This document shows positions 8,562 to 16,864 of a stretch of 64,000 nt of DNA, piece by piece (position 1 is the first letter of the stretch; every line of letters begins with the position of its first letter). The stretch covers positions 248,001 through 312,000 of the forward strand of contig NZ_JAMFKN010000005.1 of NCBI RefSeq assembly GCF_023487995.1. Direction: 5' to 3'. The notes beneath the pieces were generated by a model. The model searched no databases and was not told the DNA's origin. It was given only the letters and a program-made list of their open reading frames with translations. The stretch is from Thermohalobaculum sediminis (GTDB lineage: Bacteria; Pseudomonadota; Alphaproteobacteria; Rhodobacterales; Rhodobacteraceae). Both the position numbers and the translations under genes were made by a program.

Positions 8562-9496
8562 CCGGCGCGCTCCTTCTCGGTGCGGGCGATGCGGCCGAAA
8601 TCGGGTGCCGCAGTGTCCTGCCCGGCCTCGATGATGCCGCGCCGGATGGCGCGCGTGCGCGTGAAGTAATCGAACAGGTATTCGCCGTCGCCCATGCGGA
8701 TCGCCCGCTGCACGACGAACAGCTCCTCGGCGAAGCGGCCGAGAATGTCGAGCACCGCCTCGCGGTTGTTCAGGAACACGTCGCGCCACATCGTCGGGTC
8801 CGAGGCCGCGATGCGCGTGAAGTCCCGGAAACCCGCCGCCGAATAGCGGATCACCTCGGAGTCGGTGACCCGACGCAGGTCGTCCGCGACACCGACCATC
8901 GTGTAGGCGATGGCATGGGGCACATGGCTCGTGACGGCGAGCACGAGGTCGTGGTGCTCGGGCGTCATCTCGTCGGTGCGCGCGCCCAGCGCCTCCCAGA
9001 ACGCGCGAAGGCGCGCGGTGGCCGAGGGCTCGCCATCGGGCAGCGGTGTCAGGATGCACCAGCGATTGTCGAAGAGCTCGGCGAAGCCCGATTCCGGGCC
9101 CGAATGCTCGGTGCCCGCCAGCGGATGGGCCGGCACGAAATGGACGTGCCCCGGCAGGTGCGGGGCCATCTGGGCGATCACGGACGCCTTGACCGAGCCG
9201 ACATCCGAGACGATCGCGCCCGGCGCCAGCGCAGGCCCGATCTCGGCCGCGACGGCACCGCAGGATCCCACGGGGACGCAGACGATCACGAGGTCGGCGC
9301 CGCGCACCGCCTCGGCGGCGGTCTCGGCCACGCTGTCGCAGAAGCCCAGCCGCCGCGCGGTCTCGCGCGTGGCGGCCGAGCGCGCGTAACCCGCGATCTC
9401 GCCCGCCGCGCCCGAGCGGTGCGCGGCCCAGGCGATCGACGAGCCGATCAGCCCGAGGCCGATCAGCGCGACCCTGCGGAAATGCGGCTCCGCCAT
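8558..9496 (-). CDS. tyrA: prephenate/arogenate dehydrogenase (tyrosine biosynthesis)
   Basis: 312 aa. The NAD(P)-binding Rossmann motif GLGLIGSS is at residues 13-20, and VCVPVGSCG and PAHPLAGTEHSGPESGFA match the TyrA/TyrC active-site region (catalytic His in the latter). There is no fused chorismate mutase or ACT domain. It oxidatively decarboxylates prephenate or arogenate in the tyrosine pathway. It follows hisC by 3 bp and overlaps the extensin gene. In this group the neighbouring HisC-like enzyme often doubles as an aromatic aminotransferase, so the pair may catalyse consecutive steps (inference). Substrate choice cannot be read from sequence. Confidence 0.93.
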   Translation of the reverse strand: MAEPHFRRVALIGLGLIGSSIAWAAHRSGAAGEIAGYARSAATRETARRLGFCDSVAETAAEAVRGADLVIVCVPVGSCGAVAAEIGPALAPGAIVSDVGSVKASVIAQMAPHLPGHVHFVPAHPLAGTEHSGPESGFAELFDNRWCILTPLPDGEPSATARLRAFWEALGARTDEMTPEHHDLVLAVTSHVPHAIAYTMVGVADDLRRVTDSEVIRYSAAGFRDFTRIAASDPTMWRDVFLNNREAVLDILGRFAEELFVVQRAIRMGDGEYLFDYFTRTRAIRRGIIEAGQDTAAPDFGRIARTEKERAG

Positions 9497-9499
9497 CGC

Positions 9500-10591
9500 T
9501 CAGTTCCCGGCCCTGAAGGCGCGCATCGCCTCGGCGACGGCGCGGCACGCGGCCTCGTCCCCGACCGAGATGCGCAGGTGCCGGGGCAGGCCGTAGCCCT
9601 CCATCCGGCGCACCACGATGCCGCGCCGGTGCAGGTACTCGTCGGCGGCGGGGGCGTTCTCGCCGATCTCGACCAGCAGGAAGTTCGCGAAGGATGGCAC
9701 CACGGCGAAGCCGGCGCGGTTCAGCTCCTTGGCCAGCCAGTCGCGCCAGACCTCGTTCTGCACGGCGCAATGGGCGACATAGTCGCGGTCGCGGATCGCC
9801 GCCTCGCCCGCCGCGAGCGCCGGGGCCGAGACGTTGAACGGCCCGCGCACCCGGTTGAGCACGTCGATCACATGCGCGGGCGCGAAGGCCCAGCCCAGCC
9901 GCAGCGCCGCGAGGCCGTGGATCTTCGAGAAGGTGCGCGTCATCACCACGTTCTCGCGCGCCGCGACCAGCGCGATGCCGCCGTCATACCCCTCGTCGCG
10001 CACGTATTCGGCGTAGGCGGAATCGAGGACGAGCAACGCCGCCGGCGGCAGCGCGTCCGCGAGGCGACCGAGCGCCGCGCCCTCCACCATCGTCCCGGTC
10101 GGGTTGTTGGGGTTCGCGACGAACACGAGTCGCGTGCGCGGCGTGAGCTGGCGGATCAGGGCGTCGATGTCGGTCGTCAGCTCCGTCTCGGGGGCGACGA
10201 CGGGCGTCGCGCCCGCCGCCAGCGCGGACAGGCGATACATCAGGAAGCCATGCTGCGAGTAGAGCACCTCGTCGCCATGCCCGGCATAGGCCTTGCACAG
10301 GAGCGCGATAAGCTCGTCCGACCCCGCGCCGCAGATGATGCGGTCGGGGTCGAGGCCGTGCGCTTCGCCGATCGCGCGGCGCAGCGCCGACGCACCGCCG
10401 TCTGGATAGAGCGCGAGCCCCTCGGCCGCGGCAACGAAGGCCGCGCGTGCCGCCGGGCTGGGCCCAAGGGGGTTCTCGTTCGAGCTGAGCTTGATCGTGC
10501 GGTTGGCACCCACGGCATGGCTCTTGCCGCCGACATAGGGGGCGATGTCCATGACGCCCTGCCGGGGGCGGATGGTGGGATGTGCGCTCAT
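9500..10591 (-). CDS. hisC: histidinol-phosphate / aromatic aminotransferase (PLP, class II)
   Basis: 363 aa. SSNENPLGPSP (about 36-46) is the HisC substrate loop. The PLP lysine is K223 in RTFSKIHGLAALRLGWA, and the NPNNPTGT and LLVLDSAYAEYV segments complete fold-type I. HisC converts imidazole acetol phosphate to L-histidinol phosphate. Close placement with tyrA rather than his genes suggests it also, or mainly, transaminates prephenate or hydroxyphenylpyruvate. It is first in the operon hisC-tyrA-extensin, with a likely long leader because the AT-rich promoter region lies about 200 bp upstream. Confidence 0.92.
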   Translation of the reverse strand: MSAHPTIRPRQGVMDIAPYVGGKSHAVGANRTIKLSSNENPLGPSPAARAAFVAAAEGLALYPDGGASALRRAIGEAHGLDPDRIICGAGSDELIALLCKAYAGHGDEVLYSQHGFLMYRLSALAAGATPVVAPETELTTDIDALIRQLTPRTRLVFVANPNNPTGTMVEGAALGRLADALPPAALLVLDSAYAEYVRDEGYDGGIALVAARENVVMTRTFSKIHGLAALRLGWAFAPAHVIDVLNRVRGPFNVSAPALAAGEAAIRDRDYVAHCAVQNEVWRDWLAKELNRAGFAVVPSFANFLLVEIGENAPAADEYLHRRGIVVRRMEGYGLPRHLRISVGDEAACRAVAEAMRAFRAGN

Positions 10592-10843
10592 GAAACCCTG
10601 CCCGTCGGTCGACCCACTGATGCCTCAGAGCCCGCATACAGTCTGGCGCGGCGCTTGAGAAGAGGCGGCGGGCGCGCGGGCGCGGGCGAGTCGCGCTGAA
10701 ACTGCGCGAGTTGCGGCCCGCGACTGCCCGGGCACCGACCCGAACGGGGGCGAGTCCGCCCGAATGCGACGCCGGCAGGCGGTGCGAAGCGCATTCGGGC
10801 AATATGAGAAATGATAATTTTTCCAGCATGATATTGGATGATC

Positions 10844-10872
10844 TTGACACGTTCTTCAAACTTTGGCGAAAA
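10844..10872 (+). promoter_or_regulatory. candidate -35 for the AAA ATPase gene
   Basis: A perfect TTGACA at 10844-10849 sits in the only AT-rich stretch of the intergenic region. Seventeen bases downstream is CGAAAA (10867-10872), a poor -10, so the promoter call rests mainly on the -35 and base composition. It would give a leader of more than 220 nt. Confidence 0.3.
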
Positions 10873-11005
10873 TGCGCCTGAGCTGATCCAAAAATGAACA
10901 TGGTCTGCGTTCAGCTTGAAGTTGCGAACAGTCGCGGGGTGGCGACTCGCCGTGTGGTCTAACGGGAAACGCTCCAGTTCCCGGAAGGGCCGGAGGCGGC
11001 AGGAT

Positions 11006-11035
11006 GGCGGCGGGAGAAGCGAGGCTCTCGCCGCC
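11006..11035 (+). terminator. terminator-like hairpin in the leader of the AAA ATPase gene
   Basis: GGCGGCGGGAG (11006-11016) pairs with CTCTCGCCGCC (11025-11035), an 11-bp stem with one G-U pair and an 8-base loop, followed by TTT. It lies 72 bases before the ATPase start and well downstream of the candidate promoter, so it could attenuate transcription. It could also be a plain structured leader. Confidence 0.4.
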
Positions 11036-11106
11036 TTTCACGAGGCGCGGGTCCCTGACCCGGTCACCCGGCGGCGCGTCCGAACCAGAAGGGGTAGGGT
11101 CCGCCG

Positions 11107-12432
11107 ATGAATCTTGCGTTGAATTTCGAGCATGGCGCCGCCGTCAAGGTCATTCCCGCGCCGCGTGCACCGCAGACTCTGGCCGATACGGGTCTGCCCG
11201 AGGGGTTTCTCGTCGAGTTGATGATGAAGACGATCTACCGCCGCGGCCTCGAGCGCGCGAGCGAGATCGCACGGGCCATGTGCCTGCCCGTGAACGTCGT
11301 CGAGGGCCTGATTGAGACCGCCAAGGAAACCAAGCTCATCGACACGCTGGGCCAGCTCGGCGCCGCCGTGACGGCCGAGATGCGCTACGCGATGACGTCG
11401 AAGGGCCGTGAATGGGCGCTCGATGCCCTGACCCAGAGTGAGTGGGTCGGCCCCGCGCCGGTGCCGGTCGAGCAGTACAACGCGCAGATCCGCGCCCAGT
11501 CGATCCGCAACGAGCGCCTGTCCGAGGCCATGCTGCGCCAGGTCTTCGCGCATCTGACGCTGACCGACGCGATGATGGAGGAGGTCGGCCCGGCGGTGAA
11601 CTCGTTCTCGGCCGTACTGCTCTACGGCCCGCCGGGGAACGGCAAGTCGTCGATCGCCCTCGCGGTCTGCGAGGCCTACCGCGACCACATTTACGTGCCG
11701 CACGCGATCCTGGTGGAAAAGCAGGTCATCACCATCTACGACCCGACGGTGCATACGCCGACCGGCGCCGAGGCCGAGGCCGACGGCGGGGCCGGGCTGC
11801 GCCGGCATATCGGGTTCGACCCCCGCTACATCCCCTGCAAGCGGCCCTCGATCACCGCGGGTGGCGAGCTCACGGTCGACATGCTCGATCTCAGCTACAA
11901 CCCCGTGAGCCGCGTCTACGAGGCGCCGATGCAGCTCAAGGCCGCGGGCGGCGTGTTCGTCGTGGACGATTTCGGCCGCCAGCGCGAGACGCCGCAGGCG
12001 ATCATGAACCGTCTGATCGTCCCGCTCGAGGCCCGCGTCGACTATCTCGCGCTGCAGACCGGGCGCAAGTTCGAGGTGCCCTTCGACAGCCTCGTGGTGT
12101 TCTCGACGAACCTCACGCCCAAGACGCTGGTCGACGACGCCGCGCTGCGCCGCATCCGCTACAAGATCTTCGTGGGCCAGCCGGACGAGGCCACCTTCGT
12201 TCGGATCTTCGCCCGCACGGCACGGCGCTCGGGGCTCGAGCTCGACGAGCAGACGCTGGGCTTCATCATGAGCGAGCTCTACGGCAAGCACGATGGCGCG
12301 GGGTATCACGCCTTCCATCCCCGCTTCCTGTGCGACCAGACGATCGCGATGTGCACCTACCGTGGGATTCCGCCCCAATTCACGCAGGACATCCTCCAGC
12401 GTGCATGGCGCAACCTGTTCGTGGAGGAGTGA
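11107..12432 (+). CDS. AAA+ family ATPase with N-terminal helical domain
   Basis: 441 aa. A winged-helix-like N-terminal region (about 30-110) contains 'RASEIARAMCLPVNVVEGLIETAK' followed by 'YAMTSKGREWALDAL'. Walker A is GPPGNGKSS (174-182) and Walker B is VFVVDDFG with D287/D288; a sensor-type 'VVFSTNLTPKTLVDDAALRRI' follows. Proteins of this kind in alphaproteobacteria have been annotated as chaperone-like ATPases linked to Flp/Tad pili, but no pilus gene is present here, so I do not assign that role. It is monocistronic, with a long structured leader and a strong hairpin after it. The substrate is unknown. Confidence 0.85.
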   Translation: MNLALNFEHGAAVKVIPAPRAPQTLADTGLPEGFLVELMMKTIYRRGLERASEIARAMCLPVNVVEGLIETAKETKLIDTLGQLGAAVTAEMRYAMTSKGREWALDALTQSEWVGPAPVPVEQYNAQIRAQSIRNERLSEAMLRQVFAHLTLTDAMMEEVGPAVNSFSAVLLYGPPGNGKSSIALAVCEAYRDHIYVPHAILVEKQVITIYDPTVHTPTGAEAEADGGAGLRRHIGFDPRYIPCKRPSITAGGELTVDMLDLSYNPVSRVYEAPMQLKAAGGVFVVDDFGRQRETPQAIMNRLIVPLEARVDYLALQTGRKFEVPFDSLVVFSTNLTPKTLVDDAALRRIRYKIFVGQPDEATFVRIFARTARRSGLELDEQTLGFIMSELYGKHDGAGYHAFHPRFLCDQTIAMCTYRGIPPQFTQDILQRAWRNLFVEE

Positions 12433-12435
12433 GCC

Positions 12436-12453
12436 GCGCCGCCCGGGCGGCGC
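12436..12453. repeat. 18-bp perfect palindrome right after the AAA ATPase gene
   Basis: GCGCCGCCC is followed at once by its complement GGGCGGCGC, four bases after the TGA. As a DNA palindrome it could bind a dimer; as RNA the centre would open to a small loop. It probably contributes to 3'-end formation with the longer hairpin 72 bases further on. Confidence 0.4.
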
Positions 12454-12524
12454 AGGGGGGTCTGCGCCGCCGCGGCGGGTCCGCTCGAGCCTGAAGCGAG
12501 TCAAGGCCTGCAACGACATCGCCG

Positions 12525-12552
12525 CGCGCGCCCGGACCTTCCGGGCGCGCGT
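12525..12552. terminator. strong bidirectional hairpin between convergent genes
   Basis: A 12-bp stem (12525-12536 with 12540-12551) closes a 3-base loop (CCT). It lies between the ends of the AAA ATPase gene (stop 12432) and the methyltransferase gene (stop 12570). The plus-strand flank continues GTAACGTTTC with only a short T tract. Symmetry and position fit a shared terminator. Confidence 0.6.
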
Positions 12553-12569
12553 AACGTTTCGGCCGAAGG

Positions 12570-13349
12570 TCACGGGGCCGGCCGGGAGGCCACGCTCCGC
12601 CCCGCGGCGGGCTTGGGACGTGGCGGCGCCAGCCCCTCGAGCACGCGCAGCGGCCGGCGCGCGGTTTCCTTCGCGCCGCTGGTCGGGGGGATGTAGACGA
12701 GCTTCGTCGCCTCGACCATCACGACGCCCGCGAGGCGCTCGGCATCGAGGCGCGAGCCGATCCGCTCCATCGCCGGTGCCAGCCGCAGCCAAAAGCGCCG
12801 GTGCGAGGGCGGGTGGAACAGCGCCCCGCCATGGCTCTCGGCGGCGAAGCGGTGCTGGGCCAGCGTGCGCTCGAGCTGGCTGACCGAATAGGGGCGGCCA
12901 TAGCCGAAGGGCGTCACGTCCCGCCGCGCCCACAGCCCGGCGCGGTTCGGCACGATGAACACCGCGCGCCCCCCCGGGGCGAGCACCCGCCAGATCTCCT
13001 CGAGCAGCGCCTGCGGCCGCTCGCAAGTCTCGAGCCCGTGCACCACGACGAGGCGGTCGACGAAGCCGTTCGGCAGCGGCCAGAGCGTCTCCTCGATCAG
13101 GGCTGCGTGGTTCGGCCCCTCGTCCGGCCAGGGGCAGACGCCCTGTTGCGCGGGCATCAGGCACAGCACCCGCCCCGAGCGCTCGACGAACGGCCGCAGG
13201 AATGGCGCCGCGAAGCCGAAGCCCACCACCGTCATGCCGCGCGTGTCGGGCCACAGCGTCGCGAGCCGGTCGCGCAGGCCGCGCTGCACCATCCGCCCGA
13301 GCGGCGTACTGTGGTAGAACTTGCGCAGGTCGACGACGTCGAGATGCAT
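12570..13349 (-). CDS. class I SAM-dependent methyltransferase
   Basis: 259 aa from the ATG at 13349 (MHLDVVDLRKFYHSTPLG). An in-frame extension upstream would run through the intergenic space toward gloB and lacks family character. A SAM-binding Rossmann start (MTVVGFGFAAPFLRPF, about 38-53) is followed by VVVHGLETCERPQALLEEIWRVLAPGGRAVFIVPNR, the Methyltransf_11 post-motif region, and then basic C-terminal residues. The substrate is unknown. It is divergent from gloB, which shares a 103-bp promoter region with it; such pairs recur in Rhodobacterales. Confidence 0.87.
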   Translation of the reverse strand: MHLDVVDLRKFYHSTPLGRMVQRGLRDRLATLWPDTRGMTVVGFGFAAPFLRPFVERSGRVLCLMPAQQGVCPWPDEGPNHAALIEETLWPLPNGFVDRLVVVHGLETCERPQALLEEIWRVLAPGGRAVFIVPNRAGLWARRDVTPFGYGRPYSVSQLERTLAQHRFAAESHGGALFHPPSHRRFWLRLAPAMERIGSRLDAERLAGVVMVEATKLVYIPPTSGAKETARRPLRVLEGLAPPRPKPAAGRSVASRPAP

Positions 13350-13452
13350 GGCTCCGGCGGTGGTGGCGCTGCATGTGCGGCCGGCGTTGCGCTGGCCGGC
13401 CAACGGGCTAGTGTTGCGGCCCCGAGCCTGAAGCAAGCCGAGGAGCTGTGCA

Positions 13453-14220
13453 ATGCCTGTCGAGATCGTCACCGTCCCCTGCCGCGCCGACAATTATGCC
13501 TACCTGATCCGCGACACGGCGAGCGGGCAGGTCGCGCTGGTCGACGCGCCGGACGCCGACCCGATCGAGAAGGCGCTGGCCGATCGGGGCTGGGGGCTCG
13601 ACCAGATCTGGATCACCCATCATCACGGCGATCATACCGAAGCGGTCGAACGGCTGCGCGAGCGCCATGGCGCGACGGTGGTGGGCAACGCGGCCGACCG
13701 GGCGCGGCTGCCGCGGCTCGATCGCGAGCTTTCCGAGGGCGAGACCGTGACGCTCGGGAAGACGGTCGCGCGGGTGATCGACGTGTCGGGGCACACCATC
13801 GGGCATGTCGCCTATGTGATCGACGAGGTGCCCGCGGCCTTCACCGCCGACAGCCTGATGGCGCTGGGCTGCGGGCGGGTGTTCGAGGGCACGATGCCGA
13901 TGATGTGGGCGTCGCTCGGCAAGCTCATGGCGCTGCCGGGCGAGACGCGGATCTATTCGGGGCACAATTACGGGGCCGCGAACGGGCGCTTCGCCCTGAC
14001 CATCGAGCCCGGGAACGCGGCGCTCAAGGCACGCATCGAGCGCATCCGCGAGGCCGACGCGGCAGACGAGCCGATCGTGCCGGTCACGCTGGCCGAGGAG
14101 CTGGAGACGAACCCCTTCCTGCGCGCGGGCCTGCCCGAGGTGAAGGCCGCGCTCGGGATGGCGAGCGCGTCGGACGCCGAGGCCTTCGCCGAGATCCGTC
14201 GCCGCAAGGACCGTTTCTGA
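13453..14220 (+). CDS. gloB: hydroxyacylglutathione hydrolase (glyoxalase II)
   Basis: 255 aa. The metallo-beta-lactamase metal motif THHHGDHT is at residues 55-62, with further ligands in DVSGHTIGHVAYV and FTADSLMALGCGRVFEG and the C-terminal SGHNYGAANGRFAL typical of GloB. It hydrolyses S-D-lactoylglutathione to D-lactate and glutathione, completing methylglyoxal detoxification. An FAD-linked D-lactate-type dehydrogenase is encoded far downstream (53.8 kb). The start follows GAGGAGC at a normal distance. Directly downstream is the broken kdgK remnant on the other strand. Confidence 0.95.
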   Translation: MPVEIVTVPCRADNYAYLIRDTASGQVALVDAPDADPIEKALADRGWGLDQIWITHHHGDHTEAVERLRERHGATVVGNAADRARLPRLDRELSEGETVTLGKTVARVIDVSGHTIGHVAYVIDEVPAAFTADSLMALGCGRVFEGTMPMMWASLGKLMALPGETRIYSGHNYGAANGRFALTIEPGNAALKARIERIREADAADEPIVPVTLAEELETNPFLRAGLPEVKAALGMASASDAEAFAEIRRRKDRF

Positions 14221-14249
14221 TGCGGGGCAGGTTGGGGCGCGACCCATCT

Positions 14250-14601
14250 CGGCTCATCCGGACCGCGTGAGCCGTGTTTGCCCGCCGCTCCAAGTGCGCG
14301 CGGCAGTACGCGGACGCGTGCCCTGCGCGGGCCCGAGCTGCGGTAAATAGCCTGGTCGGCGCTCGGGATCACGCGCGACGGCCGCAGCGTTGACGCCTTC
14401 GCGCGCCCAGAGCGCCATCAGCCCCTCGGCGAAACCTCCGGAACCGACGCGGCTGGCGATGCCGCTGGTCGTGCCAGGCCGGGCCGCAGCGATGGCGACG
14501 TTCGAGGCGTCGGCCCCCAACCCCTCGAGCTATTGGCCGCCACCCGGAGGGTCGAGCCCGGCCGGCGGCTCGCCGAGGCAGGGGATCGCGGGCGCGCTCA
14601 T
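14250..14601 (-). pseudogene. kdgK remnant (PfkB-family 2-keto-3-deoxygluconate kinase, N-terminal part only)
   Basis: Reading from the ATG at 14601, which overlaps the dgoA stop as ATGA, gives MSAPAIPCLGEPPAGLDPPG and then an in-frame TAG. Past the stop the reading continues as LEGLGADASNVAIAAARPGT, SGGFAEGLMALWAREGVNAA and ARDPERRP. This is the N-terminal substrate-binding part of KdgK/PfkB sugar kinases, whose usual form is LEGFGGDTSNVAIAAARQGA. A frameshift near 14365 moves the similarity to another frame (PTRLFTAARARAGHASAYCRA, like PTGLYFVTH...GH.FSYYRAGSA). Homology then stops, so the catalytic C-terminal half with its GAGD motif is gone. Stop, frameshift and truncation together make it non-functional. 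Confidence 0.8.
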
Positions 14602-15233
14602 CCGCGGGCCTGCGGCCCTCGCGCGGCCTCGACGAGGCTGCGGGCTTCCTCGGCCACCTCGCCCGCCGGGCGGCCGGGCTTGTAGAGCGCCGAGCCGATG
14701 CCCACGCCGTCCACCCCCGCCGCGAGGAAGGCCGCGAGGTTCGCCGCGCCCACGCCGCCCGTGACGACCAGCCGGCAGGCCGCGGGCAGCACCGCGCGCA
14801 ACGCTCCCACCACCTTGGGCGAGATCGCGTCGCCGGGGAACAGCTTGAGCGCGTCCGCGCCCGCATCGAGGGCGGCGAAGGCCTCGCTGGGCGTGAACAC
14901 CCCCGGCACCGAGATCAGCCCCGCGCGCCGCGTCGCCGCCACCACCTCGGCGTTGAAGTTGGGCGAGACGACGAGGCGCCCGCCCGCGTCGGCCACGCGC
15001 GCGGCCTCCTCGGGCCGCAGCACGGTGCCGGCGCCGACCAGCGCCCGGTCGCCGAAGGCGCGGGCGAGGCGGCGGATGCTGCCATAGGGCTCGGGCGAGT
15101 TGAGCGGGACTTCGAGGATCACGATCCCGGCCTCGACCAGGGCGCGGCCCACGGGTTCGGCCTCGGGCGGCGTGATGCCGCGCAGGATGGCGAGGAGCGG
15201 CATCTGGTCGATTGCGGCGTCGAGGGTCAGCAT
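14598..15233 (-). CDS. dgoA: 2-dehydro-3-deoxy-6-phosphogalactonate (KDPGal) aldolase
   Basis: 211 aa. A class I (beta/alpha)8 aldolase of the KDPG/KDPGal family: general base E41 in LEVPLNSP, Schiff-base lysine K130 in DALKLFPGD, and phosphate-loop VVTGGVGAANLAAFLAAGVDGVGIGSALY. The wording LEVPLNSPEPYGSI fits DgoA better than Eda. It splits KDPGal to pyruvate and glyceraldehyde 3-phosphate. It overlaps dgoK by 7 bases and is intact, although the genes on both sides of the dgoKA pair are broken. Confidence 0.92.
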   Translation of the reverse strand: MLTLDAAIDQMPLLAILRGITPPEAEPVGRALVEAGIVILEVPLNSPEPYGSIRRLARAFGDRALVGAGTVLRPEEAARVADAGGRLVVSPNFNAEVVAATRRAGLISVPGVFTPSEAFAALDAGADALKLFPGDAISPKVVGALRAVLPAACRLVVTGGVGAANLAAFLAAGVDGVGIGSALYKPGRPAGEVAEEARSLVEAARGPQARG

Positions 15234-16129
15234 CGGTCGTCTCCTGTCACGAGGCCCGCGGCGCGGGCGATGGTCCATAGGCCCCGCGCGGCGCAATCCC
15301 CGGGCGCGATGGTCGCGTCGCGGCCCGGGGTTGCGAGGGCGAGGGCATAATGGCGGGCGAGTGCGGGCGTGGCCACGATCTCGACGGGGCCGTGCTCCGG
15401 CGCGGATGCCACCTCGGCGCCGATCAGCAGGCCGGACAGGAAGCCGCGCGCCGCGCCGGCGTCGAGCGTTCCGCAGAGCACGCGCGCCCGGATCGAGAAA
15501 AGCGCGTCGAGAAGCGCGCCGGGCCGGGCGAGGCGCAGGGCGGCGGCGAGCCCATCGTCGAAGCCCGCCATGTCGCCGTCCTCGCCCGCAATGGTGTCGG
15601 CAAGGATCGTATGCGCGGCGAGCGCGGCGAAGACCTCGCCCGTCATTGCCGTGCGAAGCCCGCCGATGCGACCCGCGCCCACGCGCAGCCATTTCGAATG
15701 GCTGCCGGGCATCAGCAGCACGCGCACCCGGTCGAGCCCCGCGCCCACGGCCTGTGTCTCCTCGCCGCGCATCACGTCGGGCGTGCCGTCGCGGTCAATC
15801 CGCACGCCCGGCACGATAAGGAGGCGGCCGGGCGCGTCCACCGGCGCGAGCGCGCGGGCAAGGTCGTCCGCCGTCACGCCCCCGGCCGTGCCGTCCAGAT
15901 AGGACGCCTCGCGCCAGCCGGTGCGGGCGCCAACCATCCCCGCCATCAACACCGGCAGCCGCTCGGGCCAGCCGGCGCTGAGCGCCGCGAGCGCGGCGGG
16001 AAAGCCGCCCGGCGGCAGGGCGCGCAGGCCGTGCGGCGCCTCGCGCGCCTCGACCACCCCGCCCGCGCGGTCGATCAGGTAGCCGCGCAGGCGGGTGGTG
16101 CCCCAGTCGATGCCGATGAGGGCGCCCAT
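15227..16129 (-). CDS. dgoK: 2-dehydro-3-deoxygalactonokinase
   Basis: 300 aa, full length for the family. The N-terminal phosphate-binding motif IGIDWGTTRLRGYLID starts at residue 5. LPGSHSKW-type segment MPGSHSKWLRVGAGRI, then TAMTGEVFAAL and CGTLDAGAARGFLSGLLIGAEV, are typical of DgoK. It phosphorylates KDGal at O6, using ATP, to feed DgoA. No frameshift or premature stop is seen. It lies 3 bp after the remnant dehydratase ORF, so its original promoter may have been lost or replaced. Confidence 0.92.
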   Translation of the reverse strand: MGALIGIDWGTTRLRGYLIDRAGGVVEAREAPHGLRALPPGGFPAALAALSAGWPERLPVLMAGMVGARTGWREASYLDGTAGGVTADDLARALAPVDAPGRLLIVPGVRIDRDGTPDVMRGEETQAVGAGLDRVRVLLMPGSHSKWLRVGAGRIGGLRTAMTGEVFAALAAHTILADTIAGEDGDMAGFDDGLAAALRLARPGALLDALFSIRARVLCGTLDAGAARGFLSGLLIGAEVASAPEHGPVEIVATPALARHYALALATPGRDATIAPGDCAARGLWTIARAAGLVTGDDRC

Positions 16130-16132
16130 CGA

Positions 16133-16840
16133 TCAGTGATTGTTGCGCGGCGGCACCTTGGCCGCGATGCGCTGGCAGGCGACGGCGGGCTTGAGCACCA
16201 TGCCCTGCGCGAGCTGGTCGACGCACCCGCGCTGCATCTCCTGCCACGGGGTCTGCGAGGGCGGGAAGTAGAAGCCGCCGGCGTCCTCCAGCGCGGTGCG
16301 CCGGGCCGCCCACTCGGTCTCGAGGACCAGCGCATCGACCCGGCCGCGGTCCAGACCGACCCGCAGCCGGTCGCCGGTGCAGAGCAGCGCAAGCCCCCCG
16401 TCCGCCGCCGCCTCGGGCGAGGCGTTTAGGATCCAGGACAAGCCGGTGCTGCCCGCCGGGCGCCGGTTGCCGCTGCTGGGACGCTCACTCCCGCCCTGCC
16501 GCAGCAGGTGGTCGGGCGCACGCATGTCCGCCACCTCGGCCGCGCCGGGATGGCCGATGCGGCCGGTGCCGCGCATGACAAGGATCACGCCCGCATCGAC
16601 GGCGAGCGCGGGGTCATCGATCCGTTCATGGAACTCCCCGGGCCCATCGAAAACGCCGGCGCGGCCCTCGAAGGCCTCGCGGCTGGCGGGGTCCCAGAGA
16701 TGGCGCGCGCGGAATTCGGGCGTGATGGTCGCGATCTTCATGATCTCAGCGTCGAACAGGTTGCCGGTGAGCACCCGGCAGCCTCTACCCTGCCTGAGCC
16801 GTGCCGAGAAGGGGCGGATCACCTCGGCGTTCGCAGGGGG
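16133..16840 (-). pseudogene. C-terminal fragment of an IlvD/Edd-family sugar-acid dehydratase
   Basis: About 233 residues (NAEVIRPFSARL ... PRNNH) match the C-terminal beta-barrel domain of dihydroxy-acid/aldonate dehydratases: GNLFDAEIMKIATITPE, EFHERIDDPALAVDAGVILVMRGTG, IGHPGAAEVADM, WILNASPEAAADGGLALL, and the end VACQRIAAKVPPRNNH. The N-terminal domain carrying the Fe-S cysteines is absent. The conserved DGRxSGT stretch is replaced by unrelated residues, as if passed through compensating small indels. It is fused in frame to a TRAP permease fragment. In the intact ancestor it would have made the 2-keto-3-deoxy acid used by DgoK. It cannot be catalytic. Confidence 0.8.
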
Positions 16841-16864
16841 GCTGTCGGGCTCGGTCGCGGCCGA

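Larger units (their letters stand above)
10592..11106. other. 515-bp divergent regulatory region, no gene seen
   Basis: The region lies between hisC (leftward) and the AAA ATPase gene (rightward). The first 200 bp are GC-rich with no convincing ORF. 10795-10930 is unusually AT-rich. On the plus strand TTGACA is at 10844-10849. On the minus strand TTGAAG and CAATAT are separated by 17 bp within the same segment, giving overlapping divergent promoter candidates. The rightward leader then contains several stems: AGTCGC/GCGACT (10930-10947) and an 11-bp stem at 11006-11035. I see no RNA gene here. Confidence 0.5.

Noticed and set aside
10592-10800. Short ORFs in the hisC leader as a possible leader peptide for attenuation
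   Set aside because: No run of His, Tyr or Phe codons with a following terminator was seen on the hisC strand.
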